This document shows, piece after piece, positions 1 through 7,901 of a stretch of 64,000 bases of DNA. The notes beneath the pieces are model-generated. The model was not told the DNA's origin. It searched no databases and saw only the letters and a list, made by a program, of their open reading frames with translations. The position numbers were made by a program, and so were the translations under genes. Origin of the DNA: JAFDVN01 sp964472275. Its GTDB lineage: Bacteria > Acidobacteriota > Holophagae > Holophagales > Holophagaceae. The stretch covers positions 16,018 through 80,017 of the forward strand of contig CAYYJN010000005.1 in NCBI GenBank assembly GCA_964472275.1. The letters are read 5' to 3'. Positions within the stretch are counted from its first letter, which is position 1. Each line of letters begins with the position of its first letter.

Positions 1-1
1 G

Positions 2-415
2 CGGCCCAAGGACATCGAGGCGCTGGCGCGGCTCTTCCTGGAGCGCGTCGCCAAGGAGCATCGCCGCCCCGTGCCCACCCTCAGCGAGGCCGTGATGGAT
101 CGCCTGCGCGCCTACCGCTGGCCCGGCAACGCGCGCGAACTCCAGAATGTGCTGGAGCGGGCGGTGATCCTCTCGCCCGGTCGTGAGCTGCGCCTTCCCC
201 CCGGCGCGCTGCCGGGGCACGCGGAACGCGGTTCCGAGCGCATCCCCACCTGGGAGGATCAGGATCGCCTCTACCTGGAGCGGCTGTTCCGCGCCACTTC
301 CGGCAAGGTGTCCGGGGCGGATGGCGCCGCCGCCGTGGCGGGCCTGCCCGCCTCGACCCTGCTCAGCCGGGCCGAAAAGCTGGGGCTTCAGCCCAAGGAT
401 TTCCGCGGACGCTGA
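2..415 (+). CDS. Sigma-54-dependent response regulator/activator, C-terminal part (cut by window edge)
   Basis: The open frame enters from the left edge and ends at the TGA at 413-415, leaving 137 residues. It begins within the AAA+ domain of an NtrC-type activator. The segment WPGNARELQNVLERAV is the usual end of the sigma-54 interaction domain (consensus WPGNVREL), preceded by a stretch like LFLERVAKEHRRPVPTLS that is typical of the family. The last 45 or so residues should form the Fis-type helix-turn-helix (DRLYLERLFRATSGKVSGAD, then AAAVAGLPASTLLSR). The Walker A and GAFTGA motifs and any receiver domain lie outside the window, so the input signal is unknown. A Fis-type end is clear; the exact subfamily is not. 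Confidence 0.9.
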   Translation, partial: RPKDIEALARLFLERVAKEHRRPVPTLSEAVMDRLRAYRWPGNARELQNVLERAVILSPGRELRLPPGALPGHAERGSERIPTWEDQDRLYLERLFRATSGKVSGADGAAAVAGLPASTLLSRAEKLGLQPKDFRGR

Positions 416-444
416 TAGCCTTCTCGGAATCCCTTGGAGCTTCC

Positions 445-1188
445 ATGACCGAGCCCGAACAGCCTTGGGTGCCGCCGCGCATCGAACTGGACCCCCATCC
501 CGAGCCCGAACCGCGCTTCAATCCCTACCAGCCGCCGCTGGCGCCGCGTCTGGAGGCCGCGCCCGCGGGTTGGAATGCGTCGGATCAGGCCCTGGTGCCT
601 TGGGAAGATGAAGCCACTCACCCCGGCGTCTTCGACCGCTGGTGGGCGACGATCCGACTCGCCTTCAGCGACCCCATGGGACTCAGCGACCGGGTGTCCA
701 CCACCGACGCGATCCTGCCCGCGTGGTTGTTCATGCTCATCGCCGGCATCCCCGCGACGATCCTCAGCCAGGTGTTCGGGGAGATGGTCCGCCAGTTCAT
801 GGCGTCCTTCCTCCACGCCCAGACCCACGCGAATCCGGCCGTGCAACTGGGCGCGGCGCTCGCCAGCCTGCTCATCGGCATCTTCATCGGCGGCGCCTTC
901 GTCCACCTCTTCCTCTGGATGTGGGGCGGCGCGAAGGAAGGCCTCGGCCTCAACCAGACCATCCGCTTCACGGGCTACGCGTACGGCGCCTACTACCTCA
1001 TCGGCTGGGTCCCGCTACTGAACATCCCGTTGGGCATCCTGTTCTGGGTGTTCTACTCCATGGGACTCGCGCGCACCCACCGCACGGACATCTGGCGCGG
1101 GTTCGCCGCGACGCTGACACCGTTGGTCGTCGCGTGCTGCGTGCTGATCGGCACGGCGGCCCTCCTCGGCACTTTGATGAGGCACTGA
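445..1188 (+). CDS. Yip1-family-like multi-pass membrane protein (first of a tandem pair)
   Basis: A 247-residue protein. The first 65 or so residues are proline- and glutamate-rich and cytosolic-looking (repeated EPEP and YQPP patterns). Four or five hydrophobic segments follow, at about residues 90-110, 130-155, 175-200 and 220-242. The pattern is typical of bacterial Yip1/DUF1282-like proteins, which have no established function. LWMWGGAKEGLGL and HRTDIWRG recur almost unchanged in the next gene, so the two are paralogues from a local duplication. A weak GGAG precedes the ATG. The genes are 2 nt apart and should be co-transcribed. The family assignment is by pattern only. Confidence 0.75.
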   Translation: MTEPEQPWVPPRIELDPHPEPEPRFNPYQPPLAPRLEAAPAGWNASDQALVPWEDEATHPGVFDRWWATIRLAFSDPMGLSDRVSTTDAILPAWLFMLIAGIPATILSQVFGEMVRQFMASFLHAQTHANPAVQLGAALASLLIGIFIGGAFVHLFLWMWGGAKEGLGLNQTIRFTGYAYGAYYLIGWVPLLNIPLGILFWVFYSMGLARTHRTDIWRGFAATLTPLVVACCVLIGTAALLGTLMRH

Positions 1189-1190
1189 CA

Positions 1191-1895
1191 ATGGTGGACA
1201 TCCCCTACCAAAACCCCTACGAAGCGCCCCAGGCTCCGGTGCTGGAGCAGCCCACGGACTTCAGTCATTTGCCGCCGATCCCGTGGGAGGATCCCGAGAC
1301 CTACCCCGGCCTTTGGAAGCGCATCGGCGCGATGTTCTCGCTTCTCTTCTCCAATCCGCTTGAGCTGGCGGACCGGATCACGGTGACGGATGGGCTCGCG
1401 CCCGCGTGGCGCTTCAACCTGCTCATGGCCGTGCCTTATCTCGCGTTCATGGGCGTGATGTTCCTCTTCATGGGCGGCATGATGGCCGTTCTCCCCGGAG
1501 ACCCCGCCATGCCGAAGGGGCTGATGGCCGGCATCTTCGGCGGTGAATTCCTCTTCTTCGCCATCCTGCTGGCCGTGGGCATGTTCCTCTACGGCGCGAT
1601 CCTCCACGCGACGCTCTGGATGTGGGGCGGGACGCGGGAAGGGGCCGGACTCGGTCAAACGGTGCGAGCCTGCGGCTACCTCTGGGGCTTCGTGAATCTG
1701 GGAATGGTCGTGCCATGCCTGAACCTGTTCGTGATGCTCGGCGGAATCGTCTACCTGGGCATGGGCCTCGCGCGCATCCACCGCACGGACACCTGGCGGG
1801 GCATCTGCGCGGTGCTGACGCCCGTGTTCCTCTGCTGTATGGGCTACGGGCTCTTCCTCGCCTTCGCCTTCAAGATGACGGCTCTCAAGCACTGA
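1191..1895 (+). CDS. Yip1-family-like multi-pass membrane protein (second of a tandem pair)
   Basis: A 234-residue protein; the ATG at 1191 lies two bases after the previous stop. A short proline-rich N-terminus (YQNPYEAPQAP) is followed by a region parallel to the first paralogue (WEDPETYPGLWKRIGAMFSL), then four or five hydrophobic helices. LWMWGGTREGAGLGQTV and HRTDTWRG match the equivalent motifs of the upstream gene, which supports the chosen start and frame. An in-frame extension upstream overlaps the first gene and is not coding. The end overlaps the convergent enoyl-CoA hydratase gene by 11 bp. Function is unknown. Confidence 0.78.
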   Translation: MVDIPYQNPYEAPQAPVLEQPTDFSHLPPIPWEDPETYPGLWKRIGAMFSLLFSNPLELADRITVTDGLAPAWRFNLLMAVPYLAFMGVMFLFMGGMMAVLPGDPAMPKGLMAGIFGGEFLFFAILLAVGMFLYGAILHATLWMWGGTREGAGLGQTVRACGYLWGFVNLGMVVPCLNLFVMLGGIVYLGMGLARIHRTDTWRGICAVLTPVFLCCMGYGLFLAFAFKMTALKH

Positions 1896-2508
1896 GCCAA
1901 TCGCGCACCGCCGCCCGCGCGGCTTCGAATTTCACGACGCGCTGGATGGCTCCGGCCGCGAGCGCGTCGCGCTCGTTCCAATGTTCAAGGGACGCAAAGA
2001 GCCGTGCCGCGCCCGCCGCGCCCAGCAGTTCCGGCAACCGCACCGTGCCGCCGAAGCCGGTGAGGATGCCGTGCTTGGCCGCCGGGTGCGCCATGCGCAG
2101 CCCTTCCGCAGCCCAGCGTTCCTGCCCGTGCAACGCGAGGTCGCAGCCGCCGCCCATGGCGACGCCGGAAAGGAGCGTGAGCGAGCGCCAGCCTGGCCAG
2201 AGCAGCGCGCGCATCACCCGCTGGCCGCGCCGCGCGAAGGCGTCGGCGCTTTCAGGCGTGAGCGCGGCCACTTCATGCAGATCCGCCCCAGCGCTGAAGT
2301 GACGGCCCACGCCGTCCATCCATCCGGACGCGCTGAGGGCCACGCGGCGGACGCCGTGGAAGCGCAGCTCCGTGAACAACGCGTCCAACGCGAGCAGCGT
2401 TCCAGAATGGAGGCGGTTCAACCCATCGCCCGAGGCGAGGCCGATCCACGCCCAGCCCGGGCCTTCCAGGAGATCCAGATTCGTCGCCCCGTCGAAGACG
2501 CGTCTCAT
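1885..2508 (-). CDS. Enoyl-CoA hydratase/isomerase family protein
   Basis: A 207-residue crotonase-fold protein, shorter than the usual 255-270 residues. The two oxyanion-hole segments are visible: FSAGADLHEV (normally F.AGADL.E) and LSGVAMGGGCDLALHG, followed by the family stretch AHPAAKHGILTGFGGTVRLP. The catalytic Glu positions cannot be assigned with certainty, so the reaction could be hydration, isomerisation or hydrolysis of an acyl-CoA. The ATG at 2508 overlaps the miaA stop in an ATGA junction, so the genes are translationally coupled. Longer in-frame starts upstream lie entirely inside miaA and were rejected. Nothing links the protein functionally to tRNA modification; the pairing may only be transcriptional. 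Confidence 0.82.
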   Translation of the reverse strand: MRRVFDGATNLDLLEGPGWAWIGLASGDGLNRLHSGTLLALDALFTELRFHGVRRVALSASGWMDGVGRHFSAGADLHEVAALTPESADAFARRGQRVMRALLWPGWRSLTLLSGVAMGGGCDLALHGQERWAAEGLRMAHPAAKHGILTGFGGTVRLPELLGAAGAARLFASLEHWNERDALAAGAIQRVVKFEAARAAVRDWLSA

Positions 2509-3389
2509 GGCAGCCCCAGCTTGGCGAGCGCGGCTTCCACGGGCTCCGTGTCCGGGTCCCACACGGCGGCCTCTTTCAATTGATGGCGGAACCAAGTGGC
2601 CTGGCGCTTGGCGTAGGCTTGGGTCTCGATGACGATGCGATCCACGCCTTCGCCGTCCATGAGCGCTTCATAGCCCAGAGGGCGCAGCGTGCGCAGATCC
2701 ACCTCGTGGCCTTCGCGGAGGAGCCGCGCCACTTCCTCGGGCCAGCCATCCCGCATCTGCGCGGCGATGCGCGCCTCCACCCGCGCGCGGCGCGCATCCC
2801 GCGTTGGCGCGACGACGAGCACGCGCCAGCCTTCCGGAAGGGCCGCGGCGCGACCTTCCCGCAACTCCGAAGGGCGGCGGCCGGTGGCGAGATGCAAGGC
2901 GAGCGCCCGCTGGACGCGGGACGCGTCGTTGGGATGAAGTTCACGGCCGCGCACCGGGTCCACCGCCGCGAGGTAGCGATGGAGGCGCGGCGCGCCGAGG
3001 CGATCTCCCAGAGTCCGGACCTTCGCCACGGTGGCGTTCTCGACGGAAGGCAGCTCGGAAAGCTGGCCCCAGATGCCGCGCAGGTAGAGGCCCGAACCCG
3101 TCACCAGCACAGGATTCCGCGCTTCGCCGAGCCAGCCGCGGACGAGCGCGCCGAAGGTCGCGGGATTGGGGCGCGCGGAGAGCGGCAGCGCGCCGTAGCC
3201 CACATGGGGCGCGCCCTTCTGTTCGGCGACCGATGGCTGGCCCGTGCCGATCTCCAACCCGCGGATGGCCTGGAAGGGATCGCCGTTCACCACAGTCCCG
3301 CCGATCACCTGCGCCACGGCCACGGCCAGCGCGGATTTGCCCGAGGCGGTGGGACCAAGGATCGCGATCATGACGGAGACAGCCTGCAT
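2505..3389 (-). CDS. miaA: tRNA dimethylallyltransferase MiaA
   Basis: A 294-residue protein of normal length that transfers dimethylallyl to the N6 of A37 in tRNAs reading U-initial codons. The P-loop is ILGPTASGKSALA near residues 9-21. NGDPFQAIRGLEIGTGQP replaces the usual DSMQVYRGLDIGTAKP while keeping the Asp. LVTGSGLYLRGIWG corresponds to the GGTGLYL motif, and YAKRQATWFRH is the C-terminal substrate-binding motif. ATG at 3389 gives a six-residue leader before MIAILGP; ATG at 3371 is an alternative. The gene starts 7 nt after the vapC stop and overlaps the hydratase start, so it appears to be read from the vapBC promoter. Confidence 0.95.
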   Translation of the reverse strand: MQAVSVMIAILGPTASGKSALAVAVAQVIGGTVVNGDPFQAIRGLEIGTGQPSVAEQKGAPHVGYGALPLSARPNPATFGALVRGWLGEARNPVLVTGSGLYLRGIWGQLSELPSVENATVAKVRTLGDRLGAPRLHRYLAAVDPVRGRELHPNDASRVQRALALHLATGRRPSELREGRAAALPEGWRVLVVAPTRDARRARVEARIAAQMRDGWPEEVARLLREGHEVDLRTLRPLGYEALMDGEGVDRIVIETQAYAKRQATWFRHQLKEAAVWDPDTEPVEAALAKLGLP

Positions 3390-3396
3390 GGGATCT

Positions 3397-3789
3397 CTAT
3401 CTCACCAAACGGATTTTCGGACCCTTGCTTCCGAGCTTGGCCCAGATCTGGTCGGCGGTGAGCACTTCCGCTTGCTCAAGGAGGGCCGTGGCGAGGCACA
3501 GCCGGTCCCCGAGCGAAAGCCCTAGGATCTTGCCCGCCAACGCCAATTCCGCGGCTTGGAAGGCCTGCGCTTCCGTCACCGGAAGCACTTCCAGATTGGG
3601 CACCGCGAGCAGCCTCCGGGCTTTGCCGATGTCTTTCAGGACCGCATGGAGCTTGGCCGCCGCCTCCGATAGGTTCGCCGCGGAAATGAAGCAGTCTTCC
3701 TCGCGGAGCGCGGCGCGGACCTTGTCGTGCCCCGGCTCCTCTTGGATCAGCACCAACACGGCGCTGGCATCGAGGACCACCTTAGCCAC
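3397..3789 (-). CDS. vapC: PIN-domain ribonuclease toxin (VapC-like)
   Basis: A 130-residue PIN-domain protein. The acidic active-site residues that bind Mg2+ can be placed: Asp7 (VVLDASAVL), Glu42 (ANLSEAAAK), Asp95 (LSLGDRLCLATAL) and Asp113 (VLTADQIWAK). Length and residue spacing are typical of VapC toxins, which cleave tRNA or rRNA. The gene overlaps the AbrB-type antitoxin gene by 8 bp, the normal order and coupling for a vapBC module. It is followed 7 nt later by miaA. Toxin activity is inferred from the family, and the RNA target is unknown. Confidence 0.9.
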   Translation of the reverse strand: MAKVVLDASAVLVLIQEEPGHDKVRAALREEDCFISAANLSEAAAKLHAVLKDIGKARRLLAVPNLEVLPVTEAQAFQAAELALAGKILGLSLGDRLCLATALLEQAEVLTADQIWAKLGSKGPKIRLVR

Positions 3790-4039
3790 GCGACGCCTCG
3801 GCGCGGCGGTCGCTCATGAGTTCCGCCGACAGCGAAGGCGCGTCCGCGAGGAGTTTCCGCGCCTCCTCCTGCAACTGGTCGAGCGCTTCATCCACCGGGA
3901 TGAGCAGCAGGCCATGCTTGGTCAGCCGCGCGACCATCCGGGAGCCTTCCACCAGGTGGAGGGCTTGGCGCAACCGCGAAGGGATGACCACCCGCCCGCC
4001 CTGGGCGAGTTGCAGAGTCGCTTCGATCGTGGCGCCCAT
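3782..4039 (-). CDS. vapB: AbrB/SpoVT-type antitoxin (VapB-like)
   Basis: An 85-residue protein beginning MGATIEATLQ. The N-terminal 45 residues form a swapped-hairpin AbrB DNA-binding domain (GGRVVIPSRLRQALHL followed by GSRM). The C-terminal half is acidic and helical (DEALDQLQEEARKLLADAP), as expected for the part that wraps the toxin. The start at 4039 is set by a strong GGAGG six to eight bases upstream; a longer in-frame ATG at 4135 would translate the AT-rich promoter region and is unlikely. The gene should repress its own promoter together with the toxin. Confidence 0.88.
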   Translation of the reverse strand: MGATIEATLQLAQGGRVVIPSRLRQALHLVEGSRMVARLTKHGLLLIPVDEALDQLQEEARKLLADAPSLSAELMSDRRAEASRG

Positions 4040-4044
4040 TGAAA

Positions 4045-4100
4045 TCCTCCAATTATTAAGATAAGTCAGAATAGACAATTTGCCATATTTGTAGAAATGC
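4045..4100 (-). promoter_or_regulatory. AT-rich promoter/operator region of the vapBC-miaA run
   Basis: This is one of the few AT-rich stretches in the window. Read on the minus strand it contains TTGTCT (4078-4073) and, about 15 bases later, AATAAT-like sequence, just before the GGAGG of vapB. Toxin-antitoxin promoters are usually AT-rich and autoregulated. The exact -35/-10 assignment is uncertain because the spacing is short. Confidence 0.4.
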
Positions 4101-4144
4101 CACATGAAACCTCCCGTGGGCTTGGCGGCATCCAATCCCTAGCC

Positions 4145-4468
4145 ATGCGCCTTCTCCCCGCCCTCCTTCTGCTTTCGCTGCCCTTGGCAGCGCAGGGCTC
4201 GTTGACGCCCTACCTGCCGGGGCATGACCGGGACCTCTACCACCAGGCGAAGGAGGCTCAGGCGACGGTGGAGATCGTCGGCACCCTCAGCAAGGAGGAG
4301 CTGCGGCAGATCCGCTTCCAGGAATTCATGGCCTGGTTCCTCCCCGATCTGCACCGCTTCCTGGGCCGCTACGGAAGTGTGGCCACGCCGGTGCCCGAGG
4401 CGATCCGGCTCACGGAGCCGCCCGCGCAGGCGAGGGTTTACCCGTTGGGTCCGCCCGCGGCCTTCTGA
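4145..4468 (+). CDS. Small secreted hypothetical protein
   Basis: A 107-residue protein starting MRLLPALLLLSLPLAAQG, a good signal peptide with cleavage likely after AAQ. The mature part is about 90 residues with no cysteines, containing a charged helix (HQAKEAQATVEIVGTLSKEE) and a stretch of aromatic residues (FMAWFLPDLHRFLGRYG). An upstream ATG at 4097 would add 16 residues that spoil the signal peptide, so 4145 is preferred. It is transcribed away from vapBC. I do not recognise the family. Confidence 0.65.
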   Translation: MRLLPALLLLSLPLAAQGSLTPYLPGHDRDLYHQAKEAQATVEIVGTLSKEELRQIRFQEFMAWFLPDLHRFLGRYGSVATPVPEAIRLTEPPAQARVYPLGPPAAF

Positions 4469-4516
4469 GAAGTGTTCCTTCGTGGAATGCCAAGGCCCTG
4501 ATCCGTTGGGCCTGGA

Positions 4517-4692
4517 AAGAGGGACACAGAGGCGCACCTTCGAGCGGCCAGCGGAAGCCATGGGTTGAGGGCGCGAGGCCTGGAGGTTCTCAAGGGCCTC
4601 CCGCCCTCGCGCCCTCAACCTTGCCGCGCAGCGGCAAGCCCGCCTGGCCCCCTCTGCGTTCTCTGTGCTTCCTCTGCGATCTCTGTGTTCCC
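4517..4692. repeat. Nested intergenic inverted repeat (family A, CACAGAGG-type, with inner 16-bp palindrome)
   Basis: The outer left arm (4517-4538) has the unit GGACACAGAGG. The outer right arm (4650-4692) has four degenerate complementary units (CCTCTGCGTT, CTCTGTGCTT, CCTCTGCGAT, CTCTGTGTTC). Between them GGTTGAGGGCGCGAGG (4563-4578) pairs perfectly with its reverse complement at 4605-4620. The 258-bp space 4469-4726 holds no gene that I can support. Confidence 0.8.
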
Positions 4693-4726
4693 GCGGTTGT
4701 CGCCGAGGAAAACAGACTCAATGAAC

Positions 4727-5077
4727 CTAGGGCGCCATCAGCCGAGGCAACAACGCCGCCGCTTGATCCCGGGCCAATCGCGCGGCTTCGACGGCGTGGT
4801 GGGCGGCGTCGGTGGAGGCCTGCTCGGGCGTGAGCAGAGCCTCCAGTTGATCCCGCAATCGCGCGACGCCGCCTTCCGGATCGGGAAGGTGGCGATCCGC
4901 GGCGGCGTCCAGGATGGCGAGGAAGCAGCGGAGCGCGTCGCAGGCCGCCGTGACGATGGCCTGCGGGTTGCGGCCATCCACTTCCAACGCGAGGGCGGCG
5001 GCGAGGAAGCGCAGGCCCTCTTCAAATCGCCCTTGATGAAGCCCGCCCGCGCCGCTGCCGGAGTTCAAACGATTCAA
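4727..5077 (-). CDS. Hypothetical helical protein coupled to purF
   Basis: About 116 residues if read from the TTG at 5077, which overlaps the purF stop as TTGA; a second TTG at 5068 is also possible. The product is alanine- and leucine-rich and predicted all-helical (EEGLRFLAAALALEVDGRN, AACDALRCFLAILDAAAD, AAHHAVEAARLARDQAAALL). It lacks a signal peptide. Its frame has the third-position G/C preference of real genes here. Overlap with purF suggests co-expression. No family is recognised; the helical pattern is only loosely like TPR or HEPN proteins. Confidence 0.55.
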   Translation of the reverse strand: MNRLNSGSGAGGLHQGRFEEGLRFLAAALALEVDGRNPQAIVTAACDALRCFLAILDAAADRHLPDPEGGVARLRDQLEALLTPEQASTDAAHHAVEAARLARDQAAALLPRLMAP

Positions 5078-6489
5078 GCCTCGAAAGGGGCGAGGCCGGG
5101 CGCGGCGACTTTGGCGGTCTCGGGTTCGACGGGATAGTCGCCGGTGAAGCAGGCATAGCAAAAGCCTTCGCCCTTGAGCTCGTCCTGCACGGCTTCCTGG
5201 AGATCATCCATCGTGAGGTAGCCCAGCGAATCCGCGTCCACGAAGGCGCGGATGGCTTCGGTGTCGCGGCTGCTGGCGATGAGCTGTTCGCGGCTCGGCG
5301 TGTCAATGCCGTAGAAACAACTGTGCGTCGTCGGCGGGCTGGAGATGCGCAGGTGGACCTCTTTGGCCCCGGCCTCGCGGACCATCTGCACGATCTTCTT
5401 GCTCGTGGTGCCGCGCACGATGCTGTCGTCCACGAGCACGACGCGCCTGCCCTTCACGAGACTGCGGATGGGGTTCAGCTTCACCTTCACGCCGAAGGAG
5501 CGGATAGCCTGCTTGGGCTCGATGAAGGTGCGGCCCACATAGTGGTTGCGGATCATGCCGAACTCGAAGGGGATGCCGCTCTCCTCCGCGTAGCCCAGCG
5601 CCGCGGCGACGCCGCTGTCGGGCACGGGCACGACCATGTCGGCCTCCACGCCGTGCCGCTTCGCCAGCAGGCGGCCCATGGCGCGGCGCGTCGCGGCGAC
5701 CGTGCGGCCATAGACGAGGCTGTCGGGCCGCGCGAAGTAGACATGCTCGAAGACGCAAGGCTTGCCGCCCACCTTCGGACGCGGGAACTCAGTCGTGCAT
5801 CCGCCCTTCCGGCAGATGACCAATTCGCCGGGCTCCACATCGCGGGTGTATTCGGCGCCGACGAGGTCGAAGGCGCAGGTCTCGGACGCGAAGACGATGC
5901 CCGCTCCCGAGCCGCTTCCCAGCGAGCCCATGGCCAGCGGGCGGAAACCGCGGGGATCGCGCGTCGCCATGAGCGCGTCCTCGGTGAGAATGAGCAGGCT
6001 GAAGGCGCCCTCGATCTGGCGGAGGGCATCCACCACCGCGCCTTCGATGGAATCCGCCTGGGAGCGGTTGATGAGCGCGAGGATCACTTCCGAATCGCTG
6101 GGGCTCGTGAAGGTGTGGCCTTCCTCGATGAGCTTGGCGCGCAGGCGCTCGGTGTTCGTCAGATTGCCGTTGTGGCAGAGCGCCACCTGGCCGAAGCGGC
6201 CGTGGATGAGGAAGGGATGGGCCGCGCTCGCCACATTGCCGCCCGTGGTGCTGTAGCGCGTGTGGCCGATGGCCGCGTCGCCGGGCAGCGAATCCAGCGT
6301 GGCTTCGTCGAAAATGTCCGCCACATAGCCCTGGTCCTTGTGGAGGTGCAGCTCGCCGTGATCGCGCGAACAGATGCCGGCGGCCTCCTGCCCCCGGTGC
6401 TGAAGCGCGTAAAGGCCCAGGTAGGTCTGGCGAGAAGCCTCCGACGCCGGACTGATGCCGAACACCCCGCATTCATCCCTGAACGGCAT
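5074..6489 (-). CDS. purF: Amidophosphoribosyltransferase PurF
   Basis: A 471-residue enzyme for the first step of purine synthesis (PRPP plus glutamine to phosphoribosylamine). MPFRDE is a six-residue propeptide ahead of the catalytic nucleophile Cys7 (CGVFGI). The glutaminase part contains LQHRGQEAAGI, GHTRYSTTG and CHNGNL. The PRPP loop is VVLVDDSIVRGTTSKK, and the flexible loop region has RNHYVGRTFIEP. Cysteines in VGGKPCVFEH, THSCFYGID and GFCYACFTGDYP match the Fe-S ligands of the Bacillus-type enzyme, so an oxygen-sensitive 4Fe-4S cluster is expected. The stop overlaps the start of a small helical protein. Confidence 0.97.
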   Translation of the reverse strand: MPFRDECGVFGISPASEASRQTYLGLYALQHRGQEAAGICSRDHGELHLHKDQGYVADIFDEATLDSLPGDAAIGHTRYSTTGGNVASAAHPFLIHGRFGQVALCHNGNLTNTERLRAKLIEEGHTFTSPSDSEVILALINRSQADSIEGAVVDALRQIEGAFSLLILTEDALMATRDPRGFRPLAMGSLGSGSGAGIVFASETCAFDLVGAEYTRDVEPGELVICRKGGCTTEFPRPKVGGKPCVFEHVYFARPDSLVYGRTVAATRRAMGRLLAKRHGVEADMVVPVPDSGVAAALGYAEESGIPFEFGMIRNHYVGRTFIEPKQAIRSFGVKVKLNPIRSLVKGRRVVLVDDSIVRGTTSKKIVQMVREAGAKEVHLRISSPPTTHSCFYGIDTPSREQLIASSRDTEAIRAFVDADSLGYLTMDDLQEAVQDELKGEGFCYACFTGDYPVEPETAKVAAPGLAPFEA

Positions 6490-6569
6490 GACGCCCCCAA
6501 AAAGCCATTGTAAACGCCGGGAACCGGAACCCGTAGCAGAGACACTGGAAGTCCATCCACGGAGCCTTC

Positions 6570-7292
6570 TTGCGCCCTGCCCTCGCCGCCCTCCTCCTGC
6601 TCGCGCCCGCCCTCAAGGCGGACGGCCTCAGCGATCTCCGCGCCGCGCTCCAGAAGCTGCCCGCGACCCAGGGCGTCAACGCCGAGGCCCAGGTGAGCCT
6701 CTGGAGCCGGAACGGAAAGGGCAAGGCGGCGAAGATCACTCAGGGCCAAGCTCACCTCCGGGTCGAGGAAGGCGCTTCCGGATTGCGCCTCACCTGGGGC
6801 CGGTCCGAGCTGGATCGCATCCAGGCCGCCTCGGAGGCCAAGGACGAGGCTCCCAAGCGGGCCATGGGGAATCTCGATGCGGAGAAGGCCGGCGACCTCC
6901 TGGATGCCGCCAAGGGCCTTCTCCGCGCTCTGAAGAACGCCAATCTGCAAGAAGATCGGACCGACACCTGGCAAGGGCATCCCGTGCGGTTATTGGTCTT
7001 CTCGCTGGATGACATGAAGGACATGGACGAATCCGAGCGCAAGCACCTCAAGAGCTACACCCACACCGTGAGTGTCTGGATGAGCGCCGATGGCGTTCCC
7101 CTCGCGGTCAAATCCCAGACGGACCTCAAAGGCAGCTTCCTTCTCATCAGTTTTGAAAACCACACCCAGCTCACGCGGACCTTCACCCGCGTGGGCGACC
7201 GGCTCGTCGCCACGCATGAAGAGATCCTCGACTCCGGCGCGGGCGCGGGGGAGTCCGGTGAATCGAAGACCGTGACGGAACTGAAGCTTTAG
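6570..7292 (+). CDS. Secreted hypothetical protein, possibly LolA/outer-membrane lipoprotein-sorting-like
   Basis: A 240-residue protein with a TTG start at 6570, chosen because GGAG lies five bases upstream and the signal peptide (RPALAALLLLAPALKADG) begins there. The mature part alternates beta-prone stretches (VNAEAQVSLWSRNGKG, GLRLTWGRSELD, PVRLLVFSLDDM, YTHTVSVWMSADGVPLAVK) in a way reminiscent of LolA/LolB half-barrels. No decisive motif is seen, so the fold is only a suggestion. It converges with and overlaps the next gene by 4 bp. Confidence 0.7.
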   Translation: MRPALAALLLLAPALKADGLSDLRAALQKLPATQGVNAEAQVSLWSRNGKGKAAKITQGQAHLRVEEGASGLRLTWGRSELDRIQAASEAKDEAPKRAMGNLDAEKAGDLLDAAKGLLRALKNANLQEDRTDTWQGHPVRLLVFSLDDMKDMDESERKHLKSYTHTVSVWMSADGVPLAVKSQTDLKGSFLLISFENHTQLTRTFTRVGDRLVATHEEILDSGAGAGESGESKTVTELKL

Positions 7293-7876
7293 CGGAGGAC
7301 CGTCGCCGCGCCTTCGTCCGGAGTCGCGTGGTCCTGCTTCGCCCAAGCCTCCAGCGTGCCCAGCAGCGCCGTGCCGTCCTGGGGCGGCGCGGGGCTGGCG
7401 AGGCGGCCTGCGGCTTCGAGATGCAGTTCCACCCGCGCGAGGTCGCCGCCTTTCGGTTGGGCCGTCAGCTCCATCACCGCGAGGGTGCGCGGCGCGATTT
7501 CAGCGAGGGCGACGCTGCCCACGAGTCCCTTGGGCGTCCGCAGACCCCAGAAGGGAAGCGGACGACCGCCCACGGTGACGCGCACGCTGGTCCGCGTGGC
7601 CTGGGGCACCGGCGTGGAAAGGAAGAGCAGGCCCGGCGCCCGGGCGAGGATGATCGCCTCCGCCATCCGGTCTTCGCCCGCCACCGGGCGGATCACCCAG
7701 CCGCCGAGCCTGGGCTTCTGCACGCGGTTGAAGCTGCGGGTGGGCACGGTGGTGTCCACGGTGAAGCGGCCTTCCACCGGCGTCGCGCTGCCCCGGAACC
7801 AGAGCTTTAGGCGGTAGCGGAGGCCTTGAGCGGGAAGCGGGGACACCGCGATGAGAAGGAGCAGCAGCGCGCGCAT
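7289..7876 (-). CDS. Secreted hypothetical protein
   Basis: A 195-residue protein with an N-terminal signal peptide (MRALLLLLIAVSPLPAQG). The mature part is beta-rich with many Arg and Val residues (YRLKLWFRGSATPVEGRFTV, TRTSVRVTVGGRPLPFWGL) and no cysteines. It is divergent from the HAD-hydrolase gene, with only 25 bp between the start codons, so the two promoters must overlap the neighbouring genes. Its stop overlaps that of the LolA-like gene. No family is recognised. Confidence 0.68.
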   Translation of the reverse strand: MRALLLLLIAVSPLPAQGLRYRLKLWFRGSATPVEGRFTVDTTVPTRSFNRVQKPRLGGWVIRPVAGEDRMAEAIILARAPGLLFLSTPVPQATRTSVRVTVGGRPLPFWGLRTPKGLVGSVALAEIAPRTLAVMELTAQPKGGDLARVELHLEAAGRLASPAPPQDGTALLGTLEAWAKQDHATPDEGAATVLR

Positions 7877-7901
7877 CCTTCAAGAATGCCATGCTGGAGC
7901 G

